The notes: a model not told the origin generated them from the letters alone. 64,000 nucleotides of DNA from Streptomyces justiciae (GCF_015163075.1 NZ_JADDXU010000001.1:496001-560000); one strand, 5' to 3'. Numbered from the stretch's first letter, positions 1-8,973 are shown. Numbers and translations: made by a program.

Positions 1-449
1 CCACCTCCGTCCCCGGCACCCGCGTCACCGTCCCGCGGCCCAGCAGCCGCGCCTACTCCAAGCTCGCGGAGACGACGACGGGACCGACGTACGACGTCAC
101 GAAGCTCAACCCGTCCCTCGCGGGCGCGGCCGGCGGGATGATCTCCGACTCCAAGGACCTGAACCGCTTCTACACGGCCCTGTTGAAGGGACGGCTGCTC
201 CCGCCGGAGCAGCTGAAGGAGATGAAGACCACGGTGGCCACCGGTGGGCCCGCCGGGTACGGACTGGGGCTGTCGGGCGTCGGGCTCAGCTGCGGCGTGC
301 GCGTCTGGGGCCACGACGGCGGCATCCACGGCTCCCAGTCGGTGGCGCTGACCACCGGCGACGGCCGGCATTCCCTCGCCTTCAACTTCAACGGCGACTG
401 GTCCGGGGACGCGGTCGCGGTCGTCGAGGCGGAGTTCTGCGGCGAGTAG
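1..449 (+). CDS. serine hydrolase, beta-lactamase / D-Ala-D-Ala carboxypeptidase family (C-terminal part)
   Basis: The window opens inside this gene. The reading frame runs from base 3 to the TAG at 447-449, leaving about 148 residues of the C-terminus. The stretch AAGGMISDSKDLNRFYTALL, followed later by WGHDGGIHG, is typical of penicillin-binding-protein-like serine hydrolases exported by Streptomyces; HDGG sits where the family's third active-site motif (K/H-x-G) lies. The Ser-x-x-Lys nucleophile motif and any signal peptide would be upstream of the window and cannot be checked. It could be a D,D-carboxypeptidase or an esterase of the same fold. Confidence 0.8.
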   Translation, partial: TSVPGTRVTVPRPSSRAYSKLAETTTGPTYDVTKLNPSLAGAAGGMISDSKDLNRFYTALLKGRLLPPEQLKEMKTTVATGGPAGYGLGLSGVGLSCGVRVWGHDGGIHGSQSVALTTGDGRHSLAFNFNGDWSGDAVAVVEAEFCGE

Positions 450-568
450 CCACGCCGACCCGGACACGAAGCGCCACGTTCATCCGGACGTAACGTCCGT
501 ACCGCCTCATATCGGCTAACCCGCACTTCACGGGGATGGCTCGATATGAGTGCAAGGCGGGTGGTCGT

Positions 569-1750
569 GTGCGTACGGGACACGGGCTGCGGGTGCTGTC
601 GGTCTACGAGGGTTTCTTCTCCGGCGGCGCCCGGATCGTGCACACCGATGTGGTGCTGGGCCTGGTGGAGGGCGGCCAGCGCCACCAGGTGCTCAGCGTG
701 CACGCGGAGATGTACCGGGAGGCCACCCGCCAGCGGATGGCGGACGACGCCTGCCATCGCGCGCTGACCTCGGCGGGCGTGGTGGTCTCCGCCCTCGACC
801 GGAGGCAGGGTGATCCGGCCGCGTTCACCGGGCCGGACCTGGCCGAAACGGCGAGGGCGATGGCGGCGGCGGACGTCATCCTGTCCCTGAAGGAACAGCC
901 GCTGGCCCTGCTGAACCAGTCGGGCCTGCCCCGCCGCCCGGTCGTGGTCTGTCTGCACCGCTCGGACCCGGAGAACCAGGGCGAGGCGCTGGACGCGCTG
1001 AAGGCGGCCATCGCCGACGGCACGGTCGCGGCCGCCGTGTGCTGCGCGGAGTCGACGCGGGCGGCGTACCGGGCGGCGGGCATCCCCGCCGAGCTCCTGC
1101 ACGTCATCCCCAACGGCGTCGACCTCCTCCGCTTCCGCCCGGACCCGGCCCGGCGGTCGGCGTTCCGCGCGGCCACGGGCATCCCCGCGTCCGCCCCCGT
1201 GGTCGTCCTCGCCGCCCGCTACGACGCGATGAAGAACGTCCCGCTGTTCCTGCGGGCGGCGGCGGAGTGGCTGCGGCGGGAGCCGGAGGGTCACGTCCTG
1301 ATGTGCGGGACGGGCATGACCCCGGCCAACCCGGACCTGGTGGCGCGGCTGGGCGCGGTGGACCGCACCCGGCTGCATCTGCTGGGCGTGCGCCGGGACA
1401 TGGAGACGGTGTACGCGGCGGCGGACGTGGTCGCCCTGACCTCCGCCTGGGGCGAGGCGGCCCCGCTCTGCCTGATCGAGGGCATGATGTGCGGCGCGGT
1501 ACCGGTGACGACGGACGTCGGCGACAGCGCGGCGATCGTGGCGGGCCACGGCTTCGTGACCCCACCGGACCCGACGGCGATCGCCACGGCCTGGACGCGG
1601 GCGGTGACCGCGCGCCCGGACCTGGCGGGCGCCCTCTCGGCGAGCCGCGAACGCTTCAGCCGTACGAGGATGATCGCGTCGTACGCGGCCCTGCTGGACG
1701 GCATCCACACGGCCACGACACCCCGCCCCAGCCTGCCGGAACCGCTGTGA
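569..1750 (+). CDS. group-4 glycosyltransferase
   Basis: About 393 residues with a GT-B fold pattern: an N-terminal half with LRVLSVYEGFFSGGARIV, an inter-domain segment ending in HVIPNGVDLLRF (residues about 180-190), and a C-terminal donor-binding half with GEAAPLCLIEGMMCG. That last segment carries the E-x7-E signature of retaining GT4 enzymes. It should transfer a sugar from a nucleotide sugar to an unknown acceptor in the cytoplasm. I chose GTG 569 because AAGGCGGG lies 8 bases before it. The in-frame ATG at 536 has no spaced ribosome binding site and would add 11 residues. No glycan-synthesis neighbours point to a substrate. Confidence 0.8.
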   Translation: MRTGHGLRVLSVYEGFFSGGARIVHTDVVLGLVEGGQRHQVLSVHAEMYREATRQRMADDACHRALTSAGVVVSALDRRQGDPAAFTGPDLAETARAMAAADVILSLKEQPLALLNQSGLPRRPVVVCLHRSDPENQGEALDALKAAIADGTVAAAVCCAESTRAAYRAAGIPAELLHVIPNGVDLLRFRPDPARRSAFRAATGIPASAPVVVLAARYDAMKNVPLFLRAAAEWLRREPEGHVLMCGTGMTPANPDLVARLGAVDRTRLHLLGVRRDMETVYAAADVVALTSAWGEAAPLCLIEGMMCGAVPVTTDVGDSAAIVAGHGFVTPPDPTAIATAWTRAVTARPDLAGALSASRERFSRTRMIASYAALLDGIHTATTPRPSLPEPL

Positions 1751-1800
1751 GGGGCCTCTGACACACTGCTCGGCGTGATGTCGGCGGGTGGGGAGGCGTG

Positions 1801-2250
1801 ATGTCGCGGCAGGCGGAACGGATCGGCCGGCGTTCGCAGGGTCTTCTGGAACCCGGTGAGCGGATCGGGCGGGTGGTGCTGGCGCAGGGCGGGATCAGCC
1901 CCTGGTGGCAGGCCGTGTTCTTCGTGGCGGCGGTGGTGGCGATACGGCTCGCCGTCGGCTCGGCCGAGCTGGCGGAACTGTCCGGCGTGCCCTGGGGGAT
2001 CGCGACCGGGCTGATCGGCGCGGTCGCCTCCAGCGCGTTCTTCAGCCGCCGCGTGGTGCTCCTGACGGACCGGGCGGTCGTGGTGCTGGAGTACGGCCGT
2101 TTCGGGCCGGTGAAGCCGAGGCGGGTGCTCGCGCGACTGCCGCTCGGCACGGGGATCGGCCCGCTGTCCGGGCTCTGGGCCCGCACCGAGGTGGCCGGTG
2201 AGCGGCTGTGGGTGCACAGGAGGTGGCACGGGGACGCGGCGGCGTTCTGA
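1801..2250 (+). CDS. small membrane protein of unknown function
   Basis: 149 residues. Two hydrophobic segments are visible (about residues 35-52 and 63-80, the second containing GIATGLIGAVASSAFF), followed by a basic soluble tail with LTDRAVVVLEYGRFGPVKP. This layout resembles short bacterial PH-domain-like membrane proteins, but I do not recognise a family. ATG 1801 follows GGGAGG at 1791-1796; the GTG just before it (1798) is too close to that site. It starts 50 bases after the glycosyltransferase stop, so the two may be cotranscribed. Confidence 0.6.
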   Translation: MSRQAERIGRRSQGLLEPGERIGRVVLAQGGISPWWQAVFFVAAVVAIRLAVGSAELAELSGVPWGIATGLIGAVASSAFFSRRVVLLTDRAVVVLEYGRFGPVKPRRVLARLPLGTGIGPLSGLWARTEVAGERLWVHRRWHGDAAAF

Positions 2251-2288
2251 TCGTGCGGCTTGTCAGTGGCCTGCGCTTGGATGAGGGC

Positions 2289-2948
2289 ATGTCCGTCCAC
2301 GCCCTGATCAGCCGCCTGCCCGCGATAGCGGTCCTCCGCGACCGCTCCCGCGCCCTGGCCGTGCTCGACGCCGTCCTGTCCCCCGACTGGGAGGACCGGT
2401 ACTTCTCGTACGCCGCCCGCTGGTCGCCCACCGAGGAGATGGCGTCGATGCGGGACGGGAGCGGCAACGAGTACGCGATCGTGTTCTCGCCGGCCGGCGC
2501 CTACGTCCGCGGCTTCGACCACGAGTCGCCGATGAGCCCGTACGCCCAGGAGGACCACGAGCCCTGGCCCGGCCTCTTCGACGGGCTCCCCGAGGCGTTC
2601 CAGGCGTACGTCACCGAGCCCGCCTTCACCGACGAGAACGGGACGCCGCTGGCGACGGTGTGCTTCTGGCGGGAGGCCGCCGACACCGCTTGGCGCGCGG
2701 GAGACGTCGAGGCCGCCGAGGACGACGATAGCGCCGAGTGGCTCTTCGAGGCGCTGCTCGACGGGCGGCCCGAGGGCTACCGGGAGTTCGCCGAGGAGTA
2801 CTACGAGACCGACGTGGACCTCGACGCCGTACGCCATGTCTGGTCCCTGCGCCCGCTGACCCAGGCCGTGGTCTCCCGGCTGAACCCGTCCCTGACCCTG
2901 GGCGACCTCGCAAAGGACCTGTCCCTGATCGGCTACCCGACGTCCTGA
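2289..2948 (+). CDS. uncharacterised acidic cytoplasmic protein
   Basis: 219 residues, acidic, with no signal peptide or membrane segment. I do not recognise the family. It contains many Trp and Tyr residues in the pattern SPTEEMASMRDGSGNEYAIV, then DDDSAEWLFEALLDGRPEGY and EEYYETDVDLDAVRHVW, which recalls SUKH/SMI1-like or immunity-type proteins only loosely. In-frame GTG 2253 and an ATG at 2208 inside the previous gene are alternative starts; ATG 2289, after a weak GAGGG, fits best. A strong terminator hairpin follows at once. Confidence 0.55.
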   Translation: MSVHALISRLPAIAVLRDRSRALAVLDAVLSPDWEDRYFSYAARWSPTEEMASMRDGSGNEYAIVFSPAGAYVRGFDHESPMSPYAQEDHEPWPGLFDGLPEAFQAYVTEPAFTDENGTPLATVCFWREAADTAWRAGDVEAAEDDDSAEWLFEALLDGRPEGYREFAEEYYETDVDLDAVRHVWSLRPLTQAVVSRLNPSLTLGDLAKDLSLIGYPTS

Positions 2949-2958
2949 CCGTGCACAC

Positions 2959-3001
2959 GAGGAGGGGCCGCCCGGTCCCCTCCGCCCGGCGGCCCCTCCT
3001 C
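2959..3001. terminator. bidirectional rho-independent-type terminator
   Basis: A perfect 14-bp inverted repeat (GAGGAGGGGCCGCC and its complement) with a 15-base loop lies between convergent genes ending at 2948 (+) and 3031 (-). It lacks a T tract, as is usual in Streptomyces. Confidence 0.75.
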
Positions 3002-3030
3002 TCCCCTCCTGGTCGCGCCCCGGTCCGTCA

Positions 3031-4077
3031 CTACCGGGGCAGGACCACGACATACGCGGCCGGGTCGCGGTCGCCGGACGCCATCAGGGCCGTACGGACC
3101 ACGGCCGCCTGCTGTTCCATCGACTCGCGGAGCTTCCTCGGGGTGATGTGGACGACCGTGATGCCGAGCCGCTCCAGGTGCTCGCGCTTGCGGGCGTACT
3201 CCGACCACAGCGCGTCCTCGTCCTGGCGCGGGGCCCGGGTGTCCAGTTCGACCGCCACGGCCTGCTCGGGCCAGTACGCGTCCAGGCCGCCGAGGTGCGG
3301 GCCGCCCGGCAGGCGCAGGTCGACGTTCCAGACCGGGTCCGGCAGACCGTGTTCGCGGACCATGCGGTAGAGGCGGTCCTCAGCGATGGCCCGGCCCTCG
3401 GCGAGGAGGGAGTCCACCGCGTCCACCACGTGCGGGCGGGACAGCAGCTTCGCCGCGTTCAATTCCCGTACCACCGCCGCCGGTTCACAGTGACCACCAC
3501 GGACGGCCTCGGTGAGCAGCCGGCGCACCGCGCCCGCGTCCGTCAGTTCCGACACCGCGTCCGCCAGCGCGCGCGGCACCGGCGCCACCGGGACGCCCGT
3601 CACCTGCTGCGGGGTCGGCAGGGACGCCGTACGGACGATCCGCGCGCTGCCCGTCGAGCGCAGCCGGCGCAGCCGCGGGACCAGGACGTCGATCTTGTCG
3701 ACCGCCATCAGCGGCGGCGAGGACGTGAAGCCGTGCAGGGTCAGGGCCGCGAGGCCGGTCAGCATCGCCTCCGTGTACGCCGGGGCGTGCGCGTCCTCCG
3801 CGCCGGGCTGGGCCGGGACCCCCGCCGGGCGCTCCTTCGCCGCGTACATCAGGACCGCGTGCAGCCGCTCCTCGCTGGTCGGCGGGCCGGGGTGGAGCAG
3901 GACCACGCCCGGGAGGATCTGCTGCCAGGGGCCGCCGGGGCGGCACTGCTCGTTCACGTCGGCCGGCGAGACGCCGTGCGTGCGCAGCTGCGCCGTCGTC
4001 ATCACCCGGCGGTGCACCTCCGAGAGGTGGCGGACCGGGCGGGGGGAGAGCGGGGGGACCGGGGTGTTGTGGTTCAT
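3031..4077 (-). CDS. AbiEi-like N-terminal domain protein with DUF559/VSR-like nuclease-fold C-terminus
   Basis: 348 residues from ATG 4077; upstream in-frame codons give a longer but Arg-rich and unconvincing extension. The N-terminal third (VHRRVMTTAQLRTHGVSPAD) has the winged-helix pattern annotated as an AbiEi antitoxin-type domain. The C-terminal 110 residues contain LDAYWPEQAVAVELD and later YARKREHLERLGITVVHITP. This is the D...ExD...hydrophobic-strand layout of DUF559/Vsr-type restriction-fold proteins. No AbiEii nucleotidyltransferase partner lies beside it, so it is not a recognisable toxin-antitoxin pair. Such solitary proteins are common in actinomycetes and uncharacterised. Confidence 0.6.
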   Translation of the reverse strand: MNHNTPVPPLSPRPVRHLSEVHRRVMTTAQLRTHGVSPADVNEQCRPGGPWQQILPGVVLLHPGPPTSEERLHAVLMYAAKERPAGVPAQPGAEDAHAPAYTEAMLTGLAALTLHGFTSSPPLMAVDKIDVLVPRLRRLRSTGSARIVRTASLPTPQQVTGVPVAPVPRALADAVSELTDAGAVRRLLTEAVRGGHCEPAAVVRELNAAKLLSRPHVVDAVDSLLAEGRAIAEDRLYRMVREHGLPDPVWNVDLRLPGGPHLGGLDAYWPEQAVAVELDTRAPRQDEDALWSEYARKREHLERLGITVVHITPRKLRESMEQQAAVVRTALMASGDRDPAAYVVVLPR

Positions 4078-4191
4078 GCAGCGGGGATTCCCGCCGCCGG
4101 ACCGGCCTCTAACCGCTGTTACGTGCCTGTCGATAAATGCGGACAACACGGTACTAAAGGACGGGTGTTCGGATGCCGAGTAGGCGGCGAA

Positions 4192-4224
4192 AACCCCTGG
4201 TCCGAATGGGGTGGACCAGGGGTT
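4192..4224. terminator. terminator downstream of pepN
   Basis: A 12-bp perfect stem (AACCCCTGGTCC and its complement) with a 9-base loop lies 70 bases beyond the pepN stop on the minus strand. Confidence 0.7.
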
Positions 4225-4294
4225 ACGGCCGTTATTGACTGAACTTCGTAACGGCTACCTACTGCCCAAGCTCAGGGCAAAGGTCGGCGGTTGT

Positions 4295-6868
4295 TCAGCC
4301 CGCCTTCGCGTCGCACGCCTGACCCCGCAGCGCCCGCGCCAGGTCGTCCCGCGCCTCGAGCACCAGCCGGCGCAGCGCCGGCGGCGCGTCCTCGTGCGCC
4401 GACAGCCACGCGTCCGTCGCGGCGAGGGTGTCGGGGGAGTCCTGGAGCGACGGGAACAGGCCCCGCACCACGTCCATCCCGATCTGGATCGACCGGTCCG
4501 CCCACACCCGCTCGATCGCCGCGAAGTACTTCTCCGCGTACGGCGCCAGCAACTCCCGCTGCGAGGACTGGTTCCAGCCCCCGATCGTCGCCTCTACCAG
4601 CGCGTTCGACAGCGCGTCCGACTCCACCACCTGCGCCCACGCCTGCGCCTTCACCGCCGCCGACGGCCGCGAGGCCAGGCAGCGGACCTGGTGGCGCTTG
4701 CCGGACGCGGTGTCGTCGCGGGCCAGCTCGGCCGCCAGCACCTCCTCGTCCGCGACCCCGTGCGCGGCCAGCGGACCGAGGAACGCCCAGCGCATCTCCT
4801 GGTCCACCGTCAGACCGTCGATCTTCGCCGAACCCTCCAACAAGCCCTGGAGCAGCTGGAGATCGGCCTCGCCGGACGCCACCGCCGCGAAGAACCGCGC
4901 CCACGCCAGCTGGTGCTCGCTGCCCGGCTCCGCCAGCCGCAGCTCCTTCAGCGCCCCCTCGGCGAGCAGCCGCTCACCCGTCGGACGCCACTCGGGCGCC
5001 ACGTAGTTGACCAGCGACGAGTTCGCCCAGGCGTGCAGCATCTGGAGCACGCCGATGTCCGACTCGCGGCCCGCGAAGCGCAGTACCAGATCCACGAAGT
5101 CACGGGCCGGCAGCAGCGCGTCCCGCGTCATGTTCCACAGCGCGGACCAGCACAGGGCGCGGGCGAGCGGGTCCGTCACATCGCCGAGGTGCGCCTTCAG
5201 CGTCTCCAGCGACCCCGCGTCGAAACGCGTCTTGCAGTACGTCAGGTCGTCGTCGTTGACCAGCACCAGCTCCGGCGCCTCCGCGCCCACCAGCTCCGGC
5301 ACGACCGTACGCGGCCCGTCGACGTCCACCTCCACCCGCGCGTACCGCTCGACAGCGCCCTCGGGCGTACGCCGGTACAGGCCCACCGCGATCCGGTGCG
5401 GGCGCAGTTCGGGGTGCGACTCGGCGGCCTCCTGCAACACCGCCAGCTCGGTGATCCGGCCCTCGGCGCTCAACAGCACCTGCGGCGTGAGGGAGTTGAC
5501 GCCCGCCGTCTGGAGCCAGGACCGCGACCACGCCGCCATGTCCCGCCCGCTGGTCTCCTCAAGAACCGACAGCAGGTCGCCGAGGCGCGTGTTGCCGTAC
5601 GCGTGCCGCTTGAAGTAGCGCCGCGCGCCTTCGAGGAACGCGTCCTGCCCGACGTACGCCACCAACTGCTTGAGCACCGAGGCGCCCTTGGCGTACGTGA
5701 TGCCGTCGAAGTTGAGCTTCGCGTCCTGGAGGTCGCGGATGTCGGCGGTGATGGGGTGCGTGGAGGGGAGCTGGTCCGCGCGGTACGCCCAGGCCTTGCG
5801 GCGGTTGGCGAAGGTGATCCAGGCGTCCTTGAAGCGGGTCGCGCCCACGTTGGCGAACGTGCCCATGAAGTCCGCGAAGGACTCCTTCAGCCACAGGTCG
5901 TCCCACCACACCATCGTGACCAGGTCGCCGAACCACATGTGCGCCATCTCGTGCAGGACGACGTTGGCCCGGCCCTCGTAGGACGCCTGCGTCACCTTGC
6001 CCCGGAAGATGAACTCCTCGCGGAAGGTGACCAGGCCCGGGTTCTCCATCGCGCCGAGGTTGTACTCGGGCACGAACGCCTGGTCGTACTTCCCGAACGG
6101 GTACGGGTAGTCGAAGTGGTCGTGGAAGAAGTCCAGGCCCTGCTTGGTGACGAGGAAGACGTCGTCGGAGTCGAAGTGCGGGGCGAGCCCCTTGCGGCAC
6201 ATCGCGCCGAGCGGGATCTCCAGCGTGCTGCCGTCGGCGAGGGTGCGGGAGTAGGAGTCGGTCACGTAGTGATACGGACCGGCCACCACGCACGTGATGT
6301 ACGTCGAGATCGGCTTCGTCTCCGCGAACCGCCACACGCCGTCCGTGCGCTCGCCGACGCCGTTGCTCCACACCGTCCACTCCTCCGGCGCCCGCACCTC
6401 GAAGCGGAACGGGGCCTTGAGGTCGGGCTGCTCGAAGTTGGCGAAGACGCGGCGGGAGTCGGCCGGCTCGTACTGCGTGTAGAGGTAGACCTCGCCGTCC
6501 TCGGGGTCGACGAAGCGGTGCAGGCCCTCGCCGGTGCGGGAGTAGGCGCACTGGGCGTCCACCACGAGCTCGTTCTCGGCGGCGAGGTCCTCCAGCGTGA
6601 TCCGCGAGCCGTCGAAGACCTCGCTCGGGTCGAGATCACGGCCGTTGAGGGAGACGGAGGTCACACTCGGCGCGATCAGGTCGGCGAAGCTGCCGGCGCC
6701 GGGCTCGGCGCAGCGGAAGCGGATCGTGGTGACGGACCGGAAGGTGCGCGGGGACTCGTCGCCGTCCGCCACGGCCGAACGCACGTCGAGGGACACCTCG
6801 TACCCGTCGACGGACAGCAGGGCGGCCCGCTCCCGGGCCTCGTCGCGGGACAGATTCTCACCGGGCAC
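4295..6868 (-). CDS. pepN: aminopeptidase N (M1 family)
   Basis: 857 residues, the full length for bacterial M1 aminopeptidases. The exopeptidase substrate motif GAMEN is at residues 272-276. The zinc site HEMAH is at 306-310, with the third ligand Glu at about 329 in KESFADF. It removes N-terminal amino acids from peptides in the cytoplasm. I placed the start at GTG 6868, 8 bases after AGGGAG; this gives an N-terminus of the PGxNLxRxEA type I recall for Streptomyces PepN. The GTG at 6877 would overlap the ribosome binding site. Divergent from the Rv2466c-like gene. Confidence 0.95.
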   Translation of the reverse strand: MPGENLSRDEARERAALLSVDGYEVSLDVRSAVADGDESPRTFRSVTTIRFRCAEPGAGSFADLIAPSVTSVSLNGRDLDPSEVFDGSRITLEDLAAENELVVDAQCAYSRTGEGLHRFVDPEDGEVYLYTQYEPADSRRVFANFEQPDLKAPFRFEVRAPEEWTVWSNGVGERTDGVWRFAETKPISTYITCVVAGPYHYVTDSYSRTLADGSTLEIPLGAMCRKGLAPHFDSDDVFLVTKQGLDFFHDHFDYPYPFGKYDQAFVPEYNLGAMENPGLVTFREEFIFRGKVTQASYEGRANVVLHEMAHMWFGDLVTMVWWDDLWLKESFADFMGTFANVGATRFKDAWITFANRRKAWAYRADQLPSTHPITADIRDLQDAKLNFDGITYAKGASVLKQLVAYVGQDAFLEGARRYFKRHAYGNTRLGDLLSVLEETSGRDMAAWSRSWLQTAGVNSLTPQVLLSAEGRITELAVLQEAAESHPELRPHRIAVGLYRRTPEGAVERYARVEVDVDGPRTVVPELVGAEAPELVLVNDDDLTYCKTRFDAGSLETLKAHLGDVTDPLARALCWSALWNMTRDALLPARDFVDLVLRFAGRESDIGVLQMLHAWANSSLVNYVAPEWRPTGERLLAEGALKELRLAEPGSEHQLAWARFFAAVASGEADLQLLQGLLEGSAKIDGLTVDQEMRWAFLGPLAAHGVADEEVLAAELARDDTASGKRHQVRCLASRPSAAVKAQAWAQVVESDALSNALVEATIGGWNQSSQRELLAPYAEKYFAAIERVWADRSIQIGMDVVRGLFPSLQDSPDTLAATDAWLSAHEDAPPALRRLVLEARDDLARALRGQACDAKAG

Positions 6869-7017
6869 GGGCGGCACTCCCTGAGGTCGACAGCGGGTGC
6901 TGTTCGGTATGTGGACAGCACCGATCCTGCCATGTGCCCCTGACGGTCGGGAGCAGGGAATGGCACGGGAGTGGACGACGTTGTCGCGAGCAATCGAACA
7001 CTTTCCTTAGGAGACGC

Positions 7018-7680
7018 ATGTCCGAGACCGCGAGCACCTCCGCGAAGACCCCCGTCGACTTCTGGTTCGACCCGCTGTGCCCCTGGGCGTGGATGACCTC
7101 GCGGTGGGTGCTGGAGGTGGAGAAGGTCAGGGACATCGAGGTGCGCTGGCACATCATGAGCCTGGCCGTGCTCAACGAGGACAAGCTGGACCAGCTGCCC
7201 GAGGAGTACCGGGACATGCTGGCGACCAAGGCGTGGAAGCCGGTGCGCGTGGTGACCGCGGCCTGGCAGAAGCACGGCGCGGACGTCCTCGGCCCGCTCT
7301 ACACCGCGCTCGGCACCCGCTTCCACAACAACGGCGAGGGCCCGACGACCGAGGCGATCGCCGCGGCCCTGGCCGACGCCGGGCTGCCCGCCGACCTGAT
7401 CGACTACGCCGACCAGGAGGACTTCGAGTTCGACGCCGAGCTGCGCGCCTCCCACAAGGAGGGCATAGAGAAGGTCGGCCAGGAGGTCGGCACCCCCGTC
7501 ATCGCCGTCCCCGGCCCCGACGGCGAACAGATCGCCTTCTTCGGCCCGGTCGTCACCCCGGCCCCCAAGGGCGACGACGCGGCCCGCCTCTGGGACGGCA
7601 CCCTGGCCGTCGCCTCGGTCCCCGGCTTCTACGAGATCAAGCGCACCCGGACCAAGGGCCCGGACTTCAGCAACCTGTAG
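7018..7680 (+). CDS. DsbA-fold protein of the Rv2466c (mycothiol-dependent nitroreductase) family
   Basis: 220 residues, colinear with mycobacterial Rv2466c throughout: FWFDPLCPWAWMTSRW at the start, VGTPVIAVPG before the cis-Pro loop, and a C-terminal IKRTRTKGPDFSNL. These thioredoxin-fold oxidoreductases use mycothiol and protect against oxidative stress in actinobacteria. The active-site motif is CPWA rather than the CPWC of Rv2466c, so only the first Cys is present. TTAGGAGA precedes ATG 7018. The gene is transcribed away from pepN and converges with the small zinc-ribbon gene 3 bases downstream. Confidence 0.85.
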   Translation: MSETASTSAKTPVDFWFDPLCPWAWMTSRWVLEVEKVRDIEVRWHIMSLAVLNEDKLDQLPEEYRDMLATKAWKPVRVVTAAWQKHGADVLGPLYTALGTRFHNNGEGPTTEAIAAALADAGLPADLIDYADQEDFEFDAELRASHKEGIEKVGQEVGTPVIAVPGPDGEQIAFFGPVVTPAPKGDDAARLWDGTLAVASVPGFYEIKRTRTKGPDFSNL

Positions 7681-7683
7681 GGA

Positions 7684-7911
7684 TCACTCCGCGGGCTCGG
7701 CGGCCGGGTTCTGGAACTCCTCCGGGAGCCGGGCGCCGTCGCCCTGGTTGTGCACGGGCTGGTAGAAACGGCAGCCCACGGCGGTGCAGCGCCACAGGTC
7801 GGTCCTGCCGCGATGCCGCTGCTCGACCACCGTCCACTCCCGGCCTTCGAGCTTCCGGAACCTCCGGTCGTACTTCTTGCAGGTCGGGCAGTACTTCTTC
7901 GCGAAGAACAT
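7684..7911 (-). CDS. small zinc-ribbon-like protein of unknown function
   Basis: 75 residues. Two Cys pairs, YCPTC near the N-terminus and CTAVGC about 32 residues later, are spaced as in a zinc ribbon; the rest is basic, then acidic at the C-terminus. GAGGAGGGG lies 3 bases before ATG 7911. It begins 10 bases after the phosphodiesterase stop and so is probably the last gene of that operon. Function unknown. Confidence 0.65.
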   Translation of the reverse strand: MFFAKKYCPTCKKYDRRFRKLEGREWTVVEQRHRGRTDLWRCTAVGCRFYQPVHNQGDGARLPEEFQNPAAEPAE

Positions 7912-7921
7912 CGGCCCCTCC

Positions 7922-8947
7922 TCAGCTTCTCCTGGCGATCACCGCCAGATCCGGGAAGTCGGTCACCACCGCGTCGACCCCGAGTCCGTAGTACAGCGCG
8001 TACTCGCCGAACGCGTCCCCGAAATCGTTCGCTCCGCTACCGCGCCGGAACTCCGCCGGCAGGAACTGGTTCTCCGCGCGGAAGGTGTACGGCCCCACAC
8101 GCAGGCCCGCCGCGTGCGCGTCCGCGAGGACCGACGTGCCGATGAGGGAGGACTTGTCCGGGCCGATCCAGTCGGCGTAGGACGCGATCTCCGCCAGACC
8201 CGCCGGGGTCATCATGTCCCGGTAGGTGAGGGACGGTTGGTCGTACGGTCCGCCCGTCGTCCCCAGCGCCTGCCACAGCGGCACGCCGAGCCCCGTCATC
8301 CGCCGCAGACTCGACGGCTCGAAGGACTGCACGACACACTCCCGGGCCGTGAGCCGGTTGCGGCGGATCGCGGACGCCAGCCTCGGCTCCAACTCCAGCC
8401 CGATGCCCCGGAAGTACGTCGGATGCTTCGTCTCCGGGAACACGGCGACCGTCCGGCCGTACGCCTTCGACAGCCCGCGGGCGAGGTCCACCACCTCCTG
8501 GAAGGTCAGGATCTCGTCCCGGCCGTCGAAGACCGTGTTGCGGTTGCGGACCAGCGGGAGTCGCTCGACCGCCCGCAGCGTCTTCAGCTCCGCGAGCGTG
8601 AAGTCCTCCGTGAACCAGCCGGTCACCGAACGGCCGTCCACCGTCTTCGTCGTCCGCCGGCCCGCGAACTCCGGGTGCGCGGCCACGTCCGTCGTCTGGG
8701 AGATCTCGTTCTCGTGCCGGACCACCAGAACGTGGTCCTTCGTCGGGACCAGATCCGGTTCGATCCAGTCGGCGCCCGTCTGGACGCCGTACGTGTACGC
8801 CGACGCCGTGTGTTCCGGCCGCCAGCCGGCCGCGCCGCGATGGCCGATCACCAACGGCCCCCGATGGGCCGCCGCTTGGGCGGGCACGGCCGCGGCCACC
8901 GGCGTGGCGGCGGCCGCGAGCAGCAGGGAGCGACGTCTCAGGTGCAT
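7922..8947 (-). CDS. exported glycerophosphodiester phosphodiesterase (GDPD family)
   Basis: 341 residues. The N-terminus MHLRRRSLLLAAAATPVAAA is a twin-arginine-type signal ending near AQA. The mature part starts with the GDPD signature VIGHRGAAGWRPEHT and WIEPDLV. HRG...E and ExD supply the catalytic His and metal ligands. GDPD enzymes hydrolyse glycerophosphodiesters to glycerol phosphate and an alcohol; some act on teichoic acids outside the cell. GAAAGGGAA precedes ATG 8947. An alternative ATG at 8977 overlaps the kinase stop (ATGA) and would put 10 residues before the signal. It is cotranscribed with the FGGY kinase 26 bases upstream. Confidence 0.88.
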   Translation of the reverse strand: MHLRRRSLLLAAAATPVAAAVPAQAAAHRGPLVIGHRGAAGWRPEHTASAYTYGVQTGADWIEPDLVPTKDHVLVVRHENEISQTTDVAAHPEFAGRRTTKTVDGRSVTGWFTEDFTLAELKTLRAVERLPLVRNRNTVFDGRDEILTFQEVVDLARGLSKAYGRTVAVFPETKHPTYFRGIGLELEPRLASAIRRNRLTARECVVQSFEPSSLRRMTGLGVPLWQALGTTGGPYDQPSLTYRDMMTPAGLAEIASYADWIGPDKSSLIGTSVLADAHAAGLRVGPYTFRAENQFLPAEFRRGSGANDFGDAFGEYALYYGLGVDAVVTDFPDLAVIARRS

Positions 8948-8973
8948 GCGGTTCCCTTTCGTCGTCGGGTTGT

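Noticed and set aside
3031..4077. A toxin-antitoxin operon of the AbiE type
   Set aside because: No AbiEii-type nucleotidyltransferase or other partner gene is adjacent.
4211..6943. A 910-codon open frame opposite pepN on the plus strand
   Set aside because: It mirrors the pepN codons, is Arg/His/Val-rich and low in Lys, has no ribosome binding site or recognisable domain, and is expected from third-position G/C bias.
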